Positions 33,975-44,207 of a DNA stretch of 64,000 nucleotides are shown piece after piece; position 1 is the stretch's first letter, and every line of letters begins with the position of its first letter. This DNA comes from CAVXFB01 sp963760935 (GTDB lineage: Bacteria; Planctomycetota; Planctomycetia; Pirellulales; Thermoguttaceae), in the NCBI GenBank assembly GCA_963760935.1, contig CAVXFB010000002.1, positions 248,001 to 312,000 of the forward strand, read 5' to 3'. A model generated the notes under the pieces. The model worked only from the letters and a program-made list of their open reading frames with translations, was not told the DNA's origin and ran no database searches. Position numbers and translations under genes: made by a program.

Positions 33975-35467
33975 ATGCCACACGCTTCCCGCCACAATCG
34001 CCGCAATTTCCTGAAGCGCTCCGCCGCCGGCGGACTGGCCGCCATAGCTATCGCCGGAACCAGGGCTTCCGGCCGAGTGCTGGGGGCCAACGATCGGATC
34101 CGCATCGCCGTCGTAGGCGTCAACTCGCGAGGCGTCGAACATCTGCGACACCTCTGCAATCGGAAGGATAGCGTCGAGATCGCATATATTGTTGATCCGG
34201 ACAGCCGCCTGTTTGCTCCGCGCAGCAAGATGGTGCGCGACCGGACGGGCGTTACGCCGAAATGCGTGCAAGACCTTCGTAAAGTGTTGGACGACGACAA
34301 CATCGATGCTATCTCCGCGGCTTCACCGAATCATTGGCATACATTACAAGGCATTTGGGCCTGCCAAGCAGGCAAGGACGCGTATCTTGAGAAGCCGTGC
34401 AGCCACACGATCTTTGAGGGCCAACAACTGGCAAAGGCCGCGCGAAGATATGGCCGCATCGTGCAACACGGCACGCAGTCGCGGTCGAGTGCTGCATTGA
34501 CCAACGAGATTGCAGCCGTGCGAAGCGGCAAGTATGGCAAGCTATTGATTGCCTACGCCTACGCAGGCAAAATGCGCGAGGGCATCGGCTTCAAGCAAAC
34601 TAAGCAGCCACCCGCGGAGCTGGATTTTGACATTTGGCTCGGCCCCGCACCGTTGCAGCCGTATCACGAGAACCTCGTACACTACAATTGGCATTGGTTC
34701 TGGGACTTCGGCAACGGCGAGATCGGCAATCAAGGCGTTCATCAAGCGGACATCGCTCGCTGGTGCTTCCCGACGGGGCTGTGCCGAAGAGCGTACTTAC
34801 GTTCGGGGGTCGCTTTGCTTGGAAAGACCAGGGACAAACACCGAACACGCTCTTCGCGATGATCGATTGTGGCGGGCCGAAAATCCTCATTGAGAGCCGC
34901 GACTTGGTCGACGAGAAGCTCAACCTTTCGTACACCCACAACGAGTTTTACACCGATGAAGGCATGATTCGGGACGGCATGTTTTATGCGAAGGGCACGA
35001 ACAAAGGCGAACCGTTGGCCAATGTCTCGAACTCCTTCCCACTACAAGTCGACTTGGCCGGAAAAGGGATCAGCCCGGAGTCGGATATTTCGAGTCAATT
35101 GCACTTCGACAACTTCCTCGAATGCATGCGCAGCCGCAAGGCCGAAAACCTCAAGGCCGAGATCCTCGAAGGACATCGTTCTGCCTCGCTATGCCACTTG
35201 GCAAACATTTCTCACCGGCTCGGTGTGGCAGTGCCATGGATCCATCCCGTCGATTCGTTTGGAAACGATATCAGTACGCACGAGGCCTGGGCAAGCATGA
35301 AGCAGCATCTGGTCGATGCCGGCGTGAAGCTTAACGCGACGACGTGTCGAATGGGCCGGAAACTGGTGTTCGATGCGGCGGCGGAAAAAATCGTCGGCGA
35401 CGACGAGGCCAACAAGCTGCTGACTCAACCGTATCGACAACCGTTCGTGGTGCCGGAGATCGCGTAG
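33975..35467 (+). CDS. Tat-secreted Gfo/Idh/MocA-family oxidoreductase, frameshift near 34785
   Basis: The N-terminus NRRNFLKRSAAGGLAAIAIAG is a twin-arginine signal. The NAD-binding Rossmann part follows (IRIAVVGVNSRG, then ISAASPNHWH and AYLEKPCSHT with the EKP motif). The frame is lost near 34785 just after QADIARWCFP, and the remainder (AVPKSVLTFGGRFAW to the end) lies in another frame. Family members act on sugars or polyols; secreted forms of this size are abundant in planctomycetes. The substrate is not known. The end RQPFVVPEIA resembles other family members. Confidence 0.87.
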
Positions 35468-35570
35468 GTAGACGGACTAAGATTCGGCCGACCACCGCCC
35501 GCGGCTAGGCGCAGTATCGCGCCGATCGTTGCAGAAAGGGCTGCGATTAGCGTGCCTGGTCGCCGCAACC

Positions 35571-35933
35571 TTACGTGCCTTGCCCGGCAGGTTCGCGGCG
35601 GCGGCGGGTTGTCTTTTGCGCGCGAATGACTGGCTTGGCTCCCAGTGCCGCGTAGTGCGCGATGAAGCGGTTCTTACCGATTCCCAATTCATCGCCTGGA
35701 CTGAGAGGCGCTTTTCGGGAGACGCGGACTCCGTTGATCGTCGTGCCCAACTTCGTGCCCAGGTCCCATACCATCAACACGCCGTCGCTGTCGTCAATCA
35801 TGCACTGATAGTGGCCGACCGACGAGTCGTCCAGACAGAGATCGGCACTTGGGTCGAGTCCCACAATGACAGGAAGTTGATACAGGACGACCGGCGGCCT
35901 TTGACCGTCGACACTAACTAGTTCGAGTTTCAT
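35571..35933 (-). CDS. FHA-domain protein
   Basis: The 120-residue product is essentially one forkhead-associated domain. Visible are VIVGLDPSADLCLDDSSVGHYQC, where the Ser-His dipeptide region that contacts phosphothreonine is altered from the usual SRxH, and WDLGTKLGTTINGVRV with the NG motif. FHA domains read Thr-phosphorylated partners, so the kinase at 18871 is one possible upstream enzyme (inference). ATG 35933 is chosen because the domain starts there. The missing Arg in the SxxH motif may weaken binding. Confidence 0.8.
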   Translation of the reverse strand: MKLELVSVDGQRPPVVLYQLPVIVGLDPSADLCLDDSSVGHYQCMIDDSDGVLMVWDLGTKLGTTINGVRVSRKAPLSPGDELGIGKNRFIAHYAALGAKPVIRAQKTTRRRREPAGQGT

Positions 35934-36050
35934 CCTGGCACCCACGTGACGGAGATTGGAGCATCTAACCGCTCCACGCCGTTCAACATAGCAAGCCATC
36001 CGCGAGGCTGTCAACTAGGCTTCGTCAGAAAACACCGGAACCTCCCGATT

Positions 36051-36076
36051 GTCATTTTGAACACAGCGAAGAATCT
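36051..36076. repeat. Degenerate half copy of the palindromic repeat
   Basis: GTCATTTTGAACACAGCGAAGAATC matches one arm of the family at 11371/33743 with a few changes. No opposite arm is visible. Confidence 0.5.
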
Positions 36077-36279
36077 ACGAGCTTTCCCGGCCTCGGAAGA
36101 GGTCATTCTCTGCCACGAAAATCGCTTGCGCAGGGTTAGTTGCGCCGTGTCACGCGGCCAATCGACGGCACTGAGACGAAAAAATGGGTATTCTTGGTCC
36201 GGTTTTCCGTCCCGGCAGCCAGATTCGATGGCGGGCTCGCCGACCAACGGTGCTACAGTAGCAGGAAAGATCGATCGCT

Positions 36280-37177
36280 CTAGCCGCGCGCGGAGGCGAG
36301 CGCGGGACGCGTTGTCGGCGCCGGGCCGGCGACAGGCCACACCTTTGCGAGCGCCTCGGCCGTTTGCTTGACGATGACCTCGCGGCGGCGACTCTCAAAG
36401 ATGCCCTTCGATGGTTTCACCGTCACGGGCCCATCGTACTTCATTTCGCGGAGAATCGCTAAGAAAGCGGCCACATCGATCCGCCCATTTTCGCCGCCGG
36501 GCAGGAGCCGCGATTTGTCGTCCAGCTCGGCCAGCGGCACGTCGGCCTGCATGTCGGCCACTTGCACGGCCACGATCTGGGCTGGCGACAATTTTCGCAC
36601 CGCTTCAATCGAAGCCCCGCAGGCAACGATTTCCCACACGTCGATGAGCAGCCCCAAGTTGGGAGCTGCCACCATGTTGACCAACAGAGTCAGGGCGTCG
36701 AGGTCGTGAATGAACTGAAAGGCCTTGTCGCGGCGCTGGTACTCGGCCGCCTGAAAACCGACAGCCAACCGCACGCCCGATGGCTGCAGCGTGTTGCAAA
36801 TTTCCTGTAGCCGGCGGCGATGAAACTCGAAGTTCTCGTGATAAGGGCGCGTCGTCGTCGGCCGGGGCAAGCACCAGCGTTGCGCGGGTGCAGCCCAACT
36901 CGGCCGCATACTGGGCATCCTCGGGCAGCTTCTTGAGTTCCTTCTGAAACGCGTCCTCGTCACTACTGATATCGACCGGCAGCGGAAAGGCGCCGACGCG
37001 AATCTTCGCACTCTCCAACAGACGCTTGGCAAAGGCCATGCCCTTCAACCGCACTCGGACGGCGAACTCCGCCATGTTGACATCGATGCCCGGAAAGCCG
37101 TTGCTCAGGGCCAACTCGATGATTTCGCTCTGGTGCCCGGCAATGCCGAGCGCCGCCGGGTTAAGGTTTTTGAACAT
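36280..37177 (-). CDS. Sugar phosphate isomerase/epimerase (xylose-isomerase-like TIM barrel), frameshift near 36860
   Basis: The first part reads FKNLNPAALGIAGHQSEIIELALSNGFPGIDVNM, then PEDAQYAAELGCTRATLVLAP; after DDAP the frame breaks. The second part resumes as PYHENFEFHRRRLQEICNTL, NLGLLIDVWEIVACG and AVQVADMQADVP, ending at TAA near 36280. This is the AP-endonuclease-2-type barrel that isomerises sugars and often binds a divalent metal through Glu, Asp and His. ATG 37177 has GGAG eight bases upstream. It has no signal peptide. Confidence 0.82.
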
Positions 37178-37289
37178 GGCAATCACTCCGTGAAGAAAGG
37201 CTATATAGAACCCCCGCTGCGGGGCCGCCGGCCCGGCGGGGAATCCTTGATTGTTGCAGATTTGGCCGACACGCGGAAGGGGTATCGAC

Positions 37290-38111
37290 TTAACCGCGGC
37301 CGAACGCCAGCCACAACACGGCGGCCGACACCACCAGCCGATACCAGGCGAAGGGGATTAGCGTGTGGCGGCTGAGAAAGTGAATGAAAGTCTTCACCGC
37401 GATCCAAGCGAATATAAATGAGACGATGAAACCGATCGCAAACATCTGCATCTGGGCCGCGTCGAGATGCGTTTGCTGCTTATAGAACTCGTAGAACTTG
37501 AACAGCGTGGCGGCGATCATGATCGGCACGGCGGCAAAGAAAGAATATTCGGTGGCCGCCTTCCGATCGACGCCGGACATCATGCCGCCGAGGATAGTCG
37601 ACGCCGATCGCGACATGCCAGGCCATAGCGAGAGGCACTGATATAGTCCGACCAACAACGCTTCCCGCCAACTGATGGAATCGACACTGTCGACTTTCAC
37701 CCGCGGACGATAATATTCGACCGCGAGAATCCACAGAGCACCGACGGCCAACGCGGCCGCCACCGTCCGGTCGTTGAACAGGTGCTTTTCGATGGCCTTG
37801 TGGACCAATAGACCAACGATGGACGCGGGAATGGACGTGACTACCAACAGTCCGATCCCGCGAAGCCCCGATAGCCCACGGTTGTCTTTGAAGCGAAGCA
37901 GGCCGACGAAGCGGCCCGGATAAGCAGCCACGACGGCCAGGATAGCGCCGAGTTGGATAACGATTTCAAAGGCGTCGGCCGTTTCCTTGCCGAGCAACTT
38001 CTCGAAGCCCGAGAAATGGCCGGCCAGTATAAGATGTCCGGTCGACGAGATGGGCAGAAATTCGGTCAGCCCCTCAACGACGCCCATCAGGGCTGCCAAC
38101 AAGTTTTCCAT
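37290..38111 (-). CDS. uppP: Undecaprenyl-diphosphatase UppP (BacA)
   Basis: UppP dephosphorylates undecaprenyl diphosphate on the outer face of the membrane, recycling the lipid carrier for peptidoglycan and other glycans. The 273-residue product has EGLTEFLPISSTGHLIL (the catalytic Glu-rich motif) and PGMSRSASTILGG with the catalytic Ser and Arg, plus about eight membrane segments. ATG 38111 marks the conserved start. The polyprenyl phosphate it regenerates would also be the acceptor for the DPPR synthase at 28994. Confidence 0.93.
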   Translation of the reverse strand: MENLLAALMGVVEGLTEFLPISSTGHLILAGHFSGFEKLLGKETADAFEIVIQLGAILAVVAAYPGRFVGLLRFKDNRGLSGLRGIGLLVVTSIPASIVGLLVHKAIEKHLFNDRTVAAALAVGALWILAVEYYRPRVKVDSVDSISWREALLVGLYQCLSLWPGMSRSASTILGGMMSGVDRKAATEYSFFAAVPIMIAATLFKFYEFYKQQTHLDAAQMQMFAIGFIVSFIFAWIAVKTFIHFLSRHTLIPFAWYRLVVSAAVLWLAFGRG

Positions 38112-38185
38112 GCATTTTCTCTCTGGGTTTAGGTATGCAGTGTAATGCAGCAGGCCCACCGGCAACAGATGGGCGAAGCTTAAGA

Positions 38186-38265
38186 TCACGCAAAGACGCA
38201 AAGCCGCAAAGAAATGAGAACCCAATTTCAGCGGTATTCAGTTCCCTCTTTGCGTCTTGGCGTGA
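38186..38265. repeat. Inverted repeat between uppP and ssrA
   Basis: TCACGCAAAGACGCAAAG (38186-38203) and CTTTGCGTCTTGGCGTGA (38248-38265) are inverse with one mismatch and one bulge. The element lies in the spacer between the divergent uppP and tmRNA genes. No coding capacity. Confidence 0.75.
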
Positions 38266-38391
38266 GACTCTCTACTTGATCCCCGGCAAACGACCGAACC
38301 GCCACTGGCCGATTGCCCCACTGGATTGTGGGGGCCGATTGAGCTAAAATGATGTTAATGTCGTCCGTGTTGGACCGAAGAAAGCCTATTA

Positions 38392-38753
38392 GGGGGCGAA
38401 TTGGATTCGACCGGGCAGTTGAAGTGTAGGTGGCGTGTCGTGGTTGGTCAGCAGGCCACGTTAAAAGCCGACTAAAAAACTTAATTGCCGAGTCTAATCT
38501 CGCAATGGCCGCCTAGAGATAGGTTGCCCCGGCTGAGGACCTTCGCCGGAGAGGTCCGACTGCCGGCCACAATTCCGGATCGTCCCAGGTCGCTGTCGGC
38601 CACGCCCGGGATTAAAAACCGCTGCCGACTAGCTGCTTTTCCACCCAGTCGGTTGGGGGCCTAAGCGGCGAAGGCGTAAATCATCCGACTACACACGTAG
38701 AAGCCTGCATGGAAATGTCGCGGGACGCGGGTTCGATTCCCGCCGCCTCCACT
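38392..38753 (+). ncRNA. ssrA: Transfer-messenger RNA
   Basis: The 5' end GGGGGCGAATTGGATTCGACC and the 3' T-arm GGGTTCGATTCCCGCC followed by GCCTCC are hallmarks of tmRNA. The 5' GGGGGCG pairs with CGCCTCC at 38744-38750. The tag reading frame ends ...AESNLAMAA at TAG 38514-38516. The mature 3' CCA is not encoded (the sequence reads ACT). Length is about 360 bases. tmRNA with SmpB rescues stalled ribosomes and tags the product for proteolysis. Confidence 0.95.
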
Positions 38754-38757
38754 CGCA

Positions 38758-38783
38758 AAGCCGCCGAAGGGCGGCTTTCTTTA
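38758..38783 (+). terminator. Rho-independent terminator after ssrA
   Basis: AAGCCGCC-GAAG-GGCGGCTT followed by TCTTTA forms a stable stem-loop with a T-rich end directly after the tmRNA. Confidence 0.85.
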
Positions 38784-38963
38784 TGGGACTGCCGTTGACA
38801 CTCTCGCGGCAAAGATGCACAACTACAGTCAGTTGCCCTCGGAAGCGCGCGGTAAACAACTGGTTGCTGACATCTCTATCGCTTCCTCTCCTTAAGCTCA
38901 GGAGATCACTGTACAATCCCCGCTGGGGGTCGCGAGGCGCTGGCGCGAAAGAAGAGGTGTGTC

Positions 38964-40481
38964 ATGGGAGACCAGGACAAGACCAGGGAACAACTCGCTT
39001 TGGAGAACGAGGGGTTGCGAGAGCGAGTTGCTGCGTTGCAGGAAAGCGAGCAGCGGTTCAACAAGTACTTCCAACAGGATTTGATCGGGATGGCTGCCGT
39101 CACCGGCGACGGCAGATGGCTTGATCTCAATGATCGGTTCTGTAAAATCCTGGGCTATTCCAAGGACGAACTCCTTCAACAGTCCTGGAAAGACCTAGTG
39201 CATCCTGATGACTTGGAACGGGCTTTGGCTCACTTCGAGCGGCTCGTAGCAGGCGATTTCGATCACGACATAATCGAAACGCGCTACATCCACAAAGGCG
39301 ACAGCACCGTTTATACCACGGTCGCGGTTCAGGCATTCTATCGCGAAGGTGGAGTCATCGACCGCATCGTCATCCTTGTGGAGGATATCACGGCAAGGAA
39401 GCAAGCCGAAGTTGCCCTTCGGGCAGGCGAGGAGTTTCAGCGGGACATTCTCGACAATCTGGCCGCAAATATTGCTGTGCTTGACCGACAAGGAACGATC
39501 ATCGCGGTCAATGCCGCATGGGTTCGCTTCGCTCATGAGAACGGAGCAAAGCTCGTCGCCGGCACCGGTGTGGGGACCAATTACTTGGATGTTTGCCGCA
39601 ACGCGCCTGGCGACTTCCGTGAAGAGGCACAGGCGGCGCTGGATGGCATCCAGGCGGTATTGCAGGGTCGTCAGCGACGTTTCTTCTTGGAGTATCCATG
39701 CCATTCTCCAGAAATTCAGCGTTGGTTCATGATGCACGCCACGCCTCTTTCTGGTCTGACAGGCGGCGTCATTGTCGCTCATGTGAACATAACAGAACGC
39801 AAGCAGGCCGAAGAAGTTTTAGATCGGGAGCGGCAATCGCTTTGGCGAGCGCTTCAGGCCAGTGACCACGAACGGCAGATCATTTCCTACGACATTCACG
39901 ACGGGCTGGCCCAGTATCTTGCCGCTGCCGAGATGCAGTTTCAGGTTCATGACTCCGTGGGAGAGCAATCCCCCGACGCATCAAGGAAAGCTTACGAGAC
40001 TGCGGTGGCACTTGTCCGTCAGGCTCACTCCGAGGCACGTCGCCTGATAAGCGAAGTGCGGCCCCCCGTCATCGACGAGAGTGGGATTGAGACGGCGATT
40101 GTACAACTAGTTCACGAACAACGGCGGCATACAGACACGAAGATCGAATGTCATAGCGACGTGCAGTTTGGCCGACTACCGCCAATCTTGGAAAATGCCC
40201 TCTACCGCATAGCTCAGGAGGCATTGAGAAACGCCTGCAAGCATAGCAAGAGCAAGAATGTGACGGTCGCAATCGTTCAGGAGGGCCAGAACGTTCGGCT
40301 GGAAGTGCAGGATTGGGGCATCGGGTTCGACCCAACATCGGTTGGGAAGGGCAGCTTTGGTTTGGAGGGTATTCGACAAAGGGTGCAACTCCTCGGGGGG
40401 CGGCTGACCATCGAGAGCACGCCGGGTTCTGGAACCCTGGTTCAGGTTGTTGTACCAATCCTCGAGAGGCAGAACGATTGA
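38964..40481 (+). CDS. PAS-PAS sensor histidine kinase (HisKA_3/NarX type)
   Basis: The 505-residue protein has no membrane segment, so it is probably cytoplasmic. After a coiled N-terminus come two PAS domains (about 28-145, ending VEDITARKQAE, and 150-275, ending VNITERKQAEE). The HisKA_3 helix pair follows with the phospho-acceptor His in SYDIHDGLAQYLA, then a HATPase with the N box ALYRIAQEALRNACKH and G box GIGFDPTSVGKGSFGLEGI. Kinases of this class pair with NarL/LuxR-type regulators; none lies next to it. Confidence 0.9.
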   Translation: MGDQDKTREQLALENEGLRERVAALQESEQRFNKYFQQDLIGMAAVTGDGRWLDLNDRFCKILGYSKDELLQQSWKDLVHPDDLERALAHFERLVAGDFDHDIIETRYIHKGDSTVYTTVAVQAFYREGGVIDRIVILVEDITARKQAEVALRAGEEFQRDILDNLAANIAVLDRQGTIIAVNAAWVRFAHENGAKLVAGTGVGTNYLDVCRNAPGDFREEAQAALDGIQAVLQGRQRRFFLEYPCHSPEIQRWFMMHATPLSGLTGGVIVAHVNITERKQAEEVLDRERQSLWRALQASDHERQIISYDIHDGLAQYLAAAEMQFQVHDSVGEQSPDASRKAYETAVALVRQAHSEARRLISEVRPPVIDESGIETAIVQLVHEQRRHTDTKIECHSDVQFGRLPPILENALYRIAQEALRNACKHSKSKNVTVAIVQEGQNVRLEVQDWGIGFDPTSVGKGSFGLEGIRQRVQLLGGRLTIESTPGSGTLVQVVVPILERQND

Positions 40482-40554
40482 TATGGCTGCGGGAAAACGG
40501 CGGCCGAGACCGTGCAAACGAGAAACGGCCCTGCCCACTACTTGCGCAGCCATT

Positions 40555-41796
40555 TCATCCAGTTTGTTCGCTCCAAACTTCGGCCAGCGCCACGATCCAT
40601 TCAACCGATTCGAGCATTTCGTCGAGGCATGCCCACTCCAGGGGCGAATGGGGGTTGTGGCTGCCGCAGGAGAGATTCGGCGTGGGCAATCCCAGTTCGG
40701 TGAGCCGCGAGCCATCGGTGCCGCCGCGTACAATGGTCAGCTTAGCAGTGCGACCGAGGCGTTGCAGAGCCCGCTGCGCGTTGGCGACCGCGAGCGGCTG
40801 CTTGGCTAGGCCTTCGGCCATATTGCGATACTGGCGCTCGACGCTAACCTCGATCTGGGCCGCGGGAAAATCCGCGGTCACGGCGGCCGCCGTTTGTTGC
40901 AAGCGGTCGGCCAACTCAGCGAGTTCGCCCGCGTCGAAATCGCGCAGCAAAATCTTCAGTTTTACCTCGACCACGCCCCCCTGCACCTCGTAGGGATGCA
41001 AGAAGCCCTCACGGCCTTCGGTCGTTTCGGGCGATAGGACGTCGCGCGGCAGTCGGTCGATGAAATTGGCCGCGACGCGCACGGCGTTGGTCATGCGCCC
41101 CTTGGCGATCGACGGGTGGATGTTCACGCCGCGAATCGTCATCACGGCCTGATCGGCGGAAAATGTCTCGACATCAATCTCGCCGCTACCATGCCCATCC
41201 AACGTGTAGCACACCTCGGCGCCGATTTCCTCGATATCCAGTTTGTCGACCCCGCGGCCGATCTCTTCATCGCAGGTGAAACAGACCCTAATCGGGCCGT
41301 GCGGAATGTCGCGATGCTCGGTCAACCAGGCCGCGGCTTCCATGATGATGGCCACGCCGGCTTTATCGTCCGCGCCCAACAAGGTCGTGCCGTCGCTGGT
41401 GATTAGCGTGCGGCCGACGAGCTTCGCCAACTCGGGATTCTCCATCGCTTGAATTACACGGCTGGCATCGCCGGGCAACAGAATATCGCCGCCGGCGTAA
41501 TTCTCGACGACTTGCGGCTTGACGCCCGTCCCGCTTGTTTCTGGCGACGTATCGAGGTGCGCGCACAGGGCGATCGACGGCGTGCGACGCTCCACTGTGG
41601 CCGGAATAGTGGCCATCACGATTCCGTGTTGGTCTTGCCTCGCATCGGTCAGGCCAAGCGCACGGAGTTCGTCGAGCAGCAGTCGACCGAGTTCAAGCTG
41701 ACCAGCCGAACTGGGATAGTGATTCGCGTCGGCTTGTGAAGTGGTTTCCATTCGCACATAGCGTAGAAAACGCTGGAGCAGGCGACGTCGGTCCAT
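40555..41796 (-). CDS. pepT: Peptidase T (tripeptide aminopeptidase, M20B)
   Basis: PepT removes the N-terminal residue from tripeptides using two zinc ions. The 413-residue product shows the metal sites in sequence order: ALCAHLDTSPE (His and Asp), TLLGADDKAGVA (bridging Asp), FTCDEEIGRG (catalytic and ligand Glu), TLDGHGSGEIDVE, and SCGSHNPHSPLEWA with the last His. Length is normal for the family and the frame is intact. Confidence 0.95.
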   Translation of the reverse strand: MDRRRLLQRFLRYVRMETTSQADANHYPSSAGQLELGRLLLDELRALGLTDARQDQHGIVMATIPATVERRTPSIALCAHLDTSPETSGTGVKPQVVENYAGGDILLPGDASRVIQAMENPELAKLVGRTLITSDGTTLLGADDKAGVAIIMEAAAWLTEHRDIPHGPIRVCFTCDEEIGRGVDKLDIEEIGAEVCYTLDGHGSGEIDVETFSADQAVMTIRGVNIHPSIAKGRMTNAVRVAANFIDRLPRDVLSPETTEGREGFLHPYEVQGGVVEVKLKILLRDFDAGELAELADRLQQTAAAVTADFPAAQIEVSVERQYRNMAEGLAKQPLAVANAQRALQRLGRTAKLTIVRGGTDGSRLTELGLPTPNLSCGSHNPHSPLEWACLDEMLESVEWIVALAEVWSEQTG

Positions 41797-42498
41797 GTGT
41801 GGTCTCCGGGCTAGTTTCAGTCAAGCGGCTATTTTCCCGAAAATCCGTCCCTTGCGGTAGGCCATGGCCTAAACGGCACGCTTGTCGTCCTCAATGGTCC
41901 ACGATCAATCAGGATTTGGCGGTCGGTCTCAGCGAGACATCTTAAATTAGAAGCACGATAATTAGTCGTTCCAGTGGTTTCACGGTCTATTTTGAAAATA
42001 CTGCTATGGGCAGCGCCGAACTATGGTTTTGATCTGGCGAGATACCCCAGTCCCTTGGAAAAATTTGGCGGCATGCTTAGCCCAGACCAGCATCCCCCGC
42101 AGCTTCGTCGGCCTGTGCATTTTCAAGCGCATCGCGAACTGCTCAAGATGACGTCGATACGCGCAAGCGATGTCTATTAAGTCTATGCTTGACAATGATT
42201 TGTGTCGCAATATGGATGGCCATGCATTGGCTTGTATGGCCCGGCTGATCATTCGCCACGTACAGAAAATTTAGACTCACTGTTGTATTCTGGCGCCGTC
42301 TTGGGGGGTGGAAGTTCCAAGGTGTCCAGTCGGGGTTCGACGGATAGTGGGGTAAGGGAACTATGGATAGTAGAACCTCAGTCGAGGGTTGTATAATCCG
42401 GCCACTGTCGCATAGGAACGATTATTGCAACATAGAGCTGTTAAAAAGTCGTGGCCCGTGTATACTAGATCGCTATCGGGCTGATTGGAGAATGAATC
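41797..42498. other. 702-base region without a recognisable gene
   Basis: This long gap separates pepT from the sigma factor gene; the two are divergent. It is less GC-rich than its surroundings, and the few open frames are short and without family features. It probably holds both promoters. No repeat family of the window was recognised in it. Confidence 0.5.
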
Positions 42499-44167
42499 AT
42501 GCACACCGACTACTTGAATCCGGCTATCCGCCAACTCCGTGACCAGCAAGTGCGCTTCACCCCGCGCGACAAGCGACTCGAGCAGGTCGCGCAGGCAGAG
42601 CGGCTGTTGAGCGAGTTAGATTCCGGCCGTACCTATCCGTACGAATATATATGCTATCGCGTCACCAACTATCGGCCCGAGTCGTATCCTGATTTGAAAC
42701 TTAGCGGCGACGAGGCGACGCACGACTTGAGGCTGTTCGTCGAGGACGTATCGGATTCGGCCAACGTGCCGGCCGATGCGGCGGGCGAACAAGTCTTAAC
42801 GGTTGAGCGGCTGGCCAAGCAGTTCAACGTCTCGACGAAGACCATCTCGCGGTGGCGGCGACAGGGGCTCGTAAGCCGGCGGTTCGTGATGGACGGTCGG
42901 AAGCGAGTCGGATTCTTAATGAGTTCTGTGGAGCGTTTTGTCGAACGCAACCAGGAGCGGGTGCGCCGCGGATCGCAGTTCAGCCAACTCACCGAAATTG
43001 AGCGATCGATCATTATCGATCGAGCGCGGCGATTGGCTCGCGCCGGCGGTTGCCCGGCCGACATCACCAAGCGGCTGGCGCAAGACTGGCCGCAGCACTG
43101 AGACGATTCGTTACACGCTCAAGCAGTTTGACCACGAACATCCCGAGGCGGCCGTCTTTCCGGACAGCCACGGCCCGTTGCAGCAGGACACCAAGCGGAA
43201 GATCTACCAGCAATACCAGCACGGCGAGTCGGCCGAACTGCTGGCCAAACGGTTCTGCCGCACGCGGACCAGTATCTATCGGATTATTGCCGAGATGCGG
43301 GCTCAGCGGATCATGGACCTGCCGATGGATTACATCCCCAGCGACGCGTTCGCCAGGATCCGTTCGCAGAAGGCCGAGGACCGGGTGCTCGGGCCAATCC
43401 CCGAGGCGGAAGTGCTGACGAAGAAGCCGCGCCTGCCCAGCGGGCTGCCTCCCTACTTGGCCAGCTTGTATGAGGTGCCGCTTCTGTCGCGGAAGCAGGA
43501 AGCGCATCTGTTTCGCAAGATGAACTACTTGAAGTACAAGGCCATCCGGCTCCGCTCGAAGCTCGACGCGGGGCGGCCGCGGCGGAACTTGATGGATCAG
43601 ATCGAGCGGCTCTTCGACGAGGCCGTGGCCACGAAGAATCAGATCATCCGCTCCAACTTGCGACTGGTCGTGTCGATCGCGAAACGGCACGTCGGCCCCA
43701 CGCAAAACTTCTTCGAGCTGGTGAGCGATGGGAATATGTCGCTGATGCGGGCGGTGGAGAAATTCGATTACGCCCGCGGCAACAAGTTCAGCACGTATGC
43801 TAGTTGGGCGATCATGAAGAACTTCGCCCGCACTATTCCCGACGAACACCGGCACCACGATCGGTTCCGCACCAGCCACGCCGAGATGTTCCAGGCGACC
43901 GAGGATCAGCGGAGCGACCAGTTTGAACAGGAGACCGCGCAAACGCAGCGTGAGGCGAAGGTCATCCGCATGCTCGACTGCCTCGACGAGCGCGAACAGA
44001 AGATTATTGTTCGTCGCTTCGGTCTGCGGCACGGTCAGGAGTTGACACTTAAGCAGGTCGGCGCCGAGTTGGGCGTAACCAAGGAGCGGATCCGCCAGAT
44101 CGAAGCCCGGGCGCTGAGCAAACTCCGCAAAGCGGCCGAAGAAGAGCAGGTCGAACTGCCCTGGTAG
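42499..44167 (+). CDS. Sigma-70-family factor with stacked N-terminal HTH modules, frameshift near 43085
   Basis: The N-terminal 200 residues contain an excisionase/MerR-like HTH (TVERLAKQFNVSTKTISRWRRQGLV). After the frameshift come two further HTH-like stretches (LARKTGRSTETIRYTLKQFD, then ELLAKRFCRTRTSIYRIIAEM). The sigma part follows: PYLASLYEVPLLSRKQE (region 1.2), NLRLVVSIAKRHVG, SLMRAVEKFDYARGNKFSTYASWAIM (region 2), and region 4 LTLKQVGAELGVTKERIRQIEARAL. Region 3 is much reduced. The frame closes at 43101 but continues in a second frame from about 43085. The HTH modules suggest the factor binds DNA sites beyond -10/-35. Confidence 0.85.
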
Positions 44168-44207
44168 GCGCCGTAGTCTCTCCCAAACACAGCGGCGCGA
44201 CGTGTTG

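Noticed and set aside
38720..38753. tRNA-like T-arm GGGTTCGATTCCCGCC
   Set aside because: It belongs to the 3' end of tmRNA; no separate cloverleaf can be drawn.
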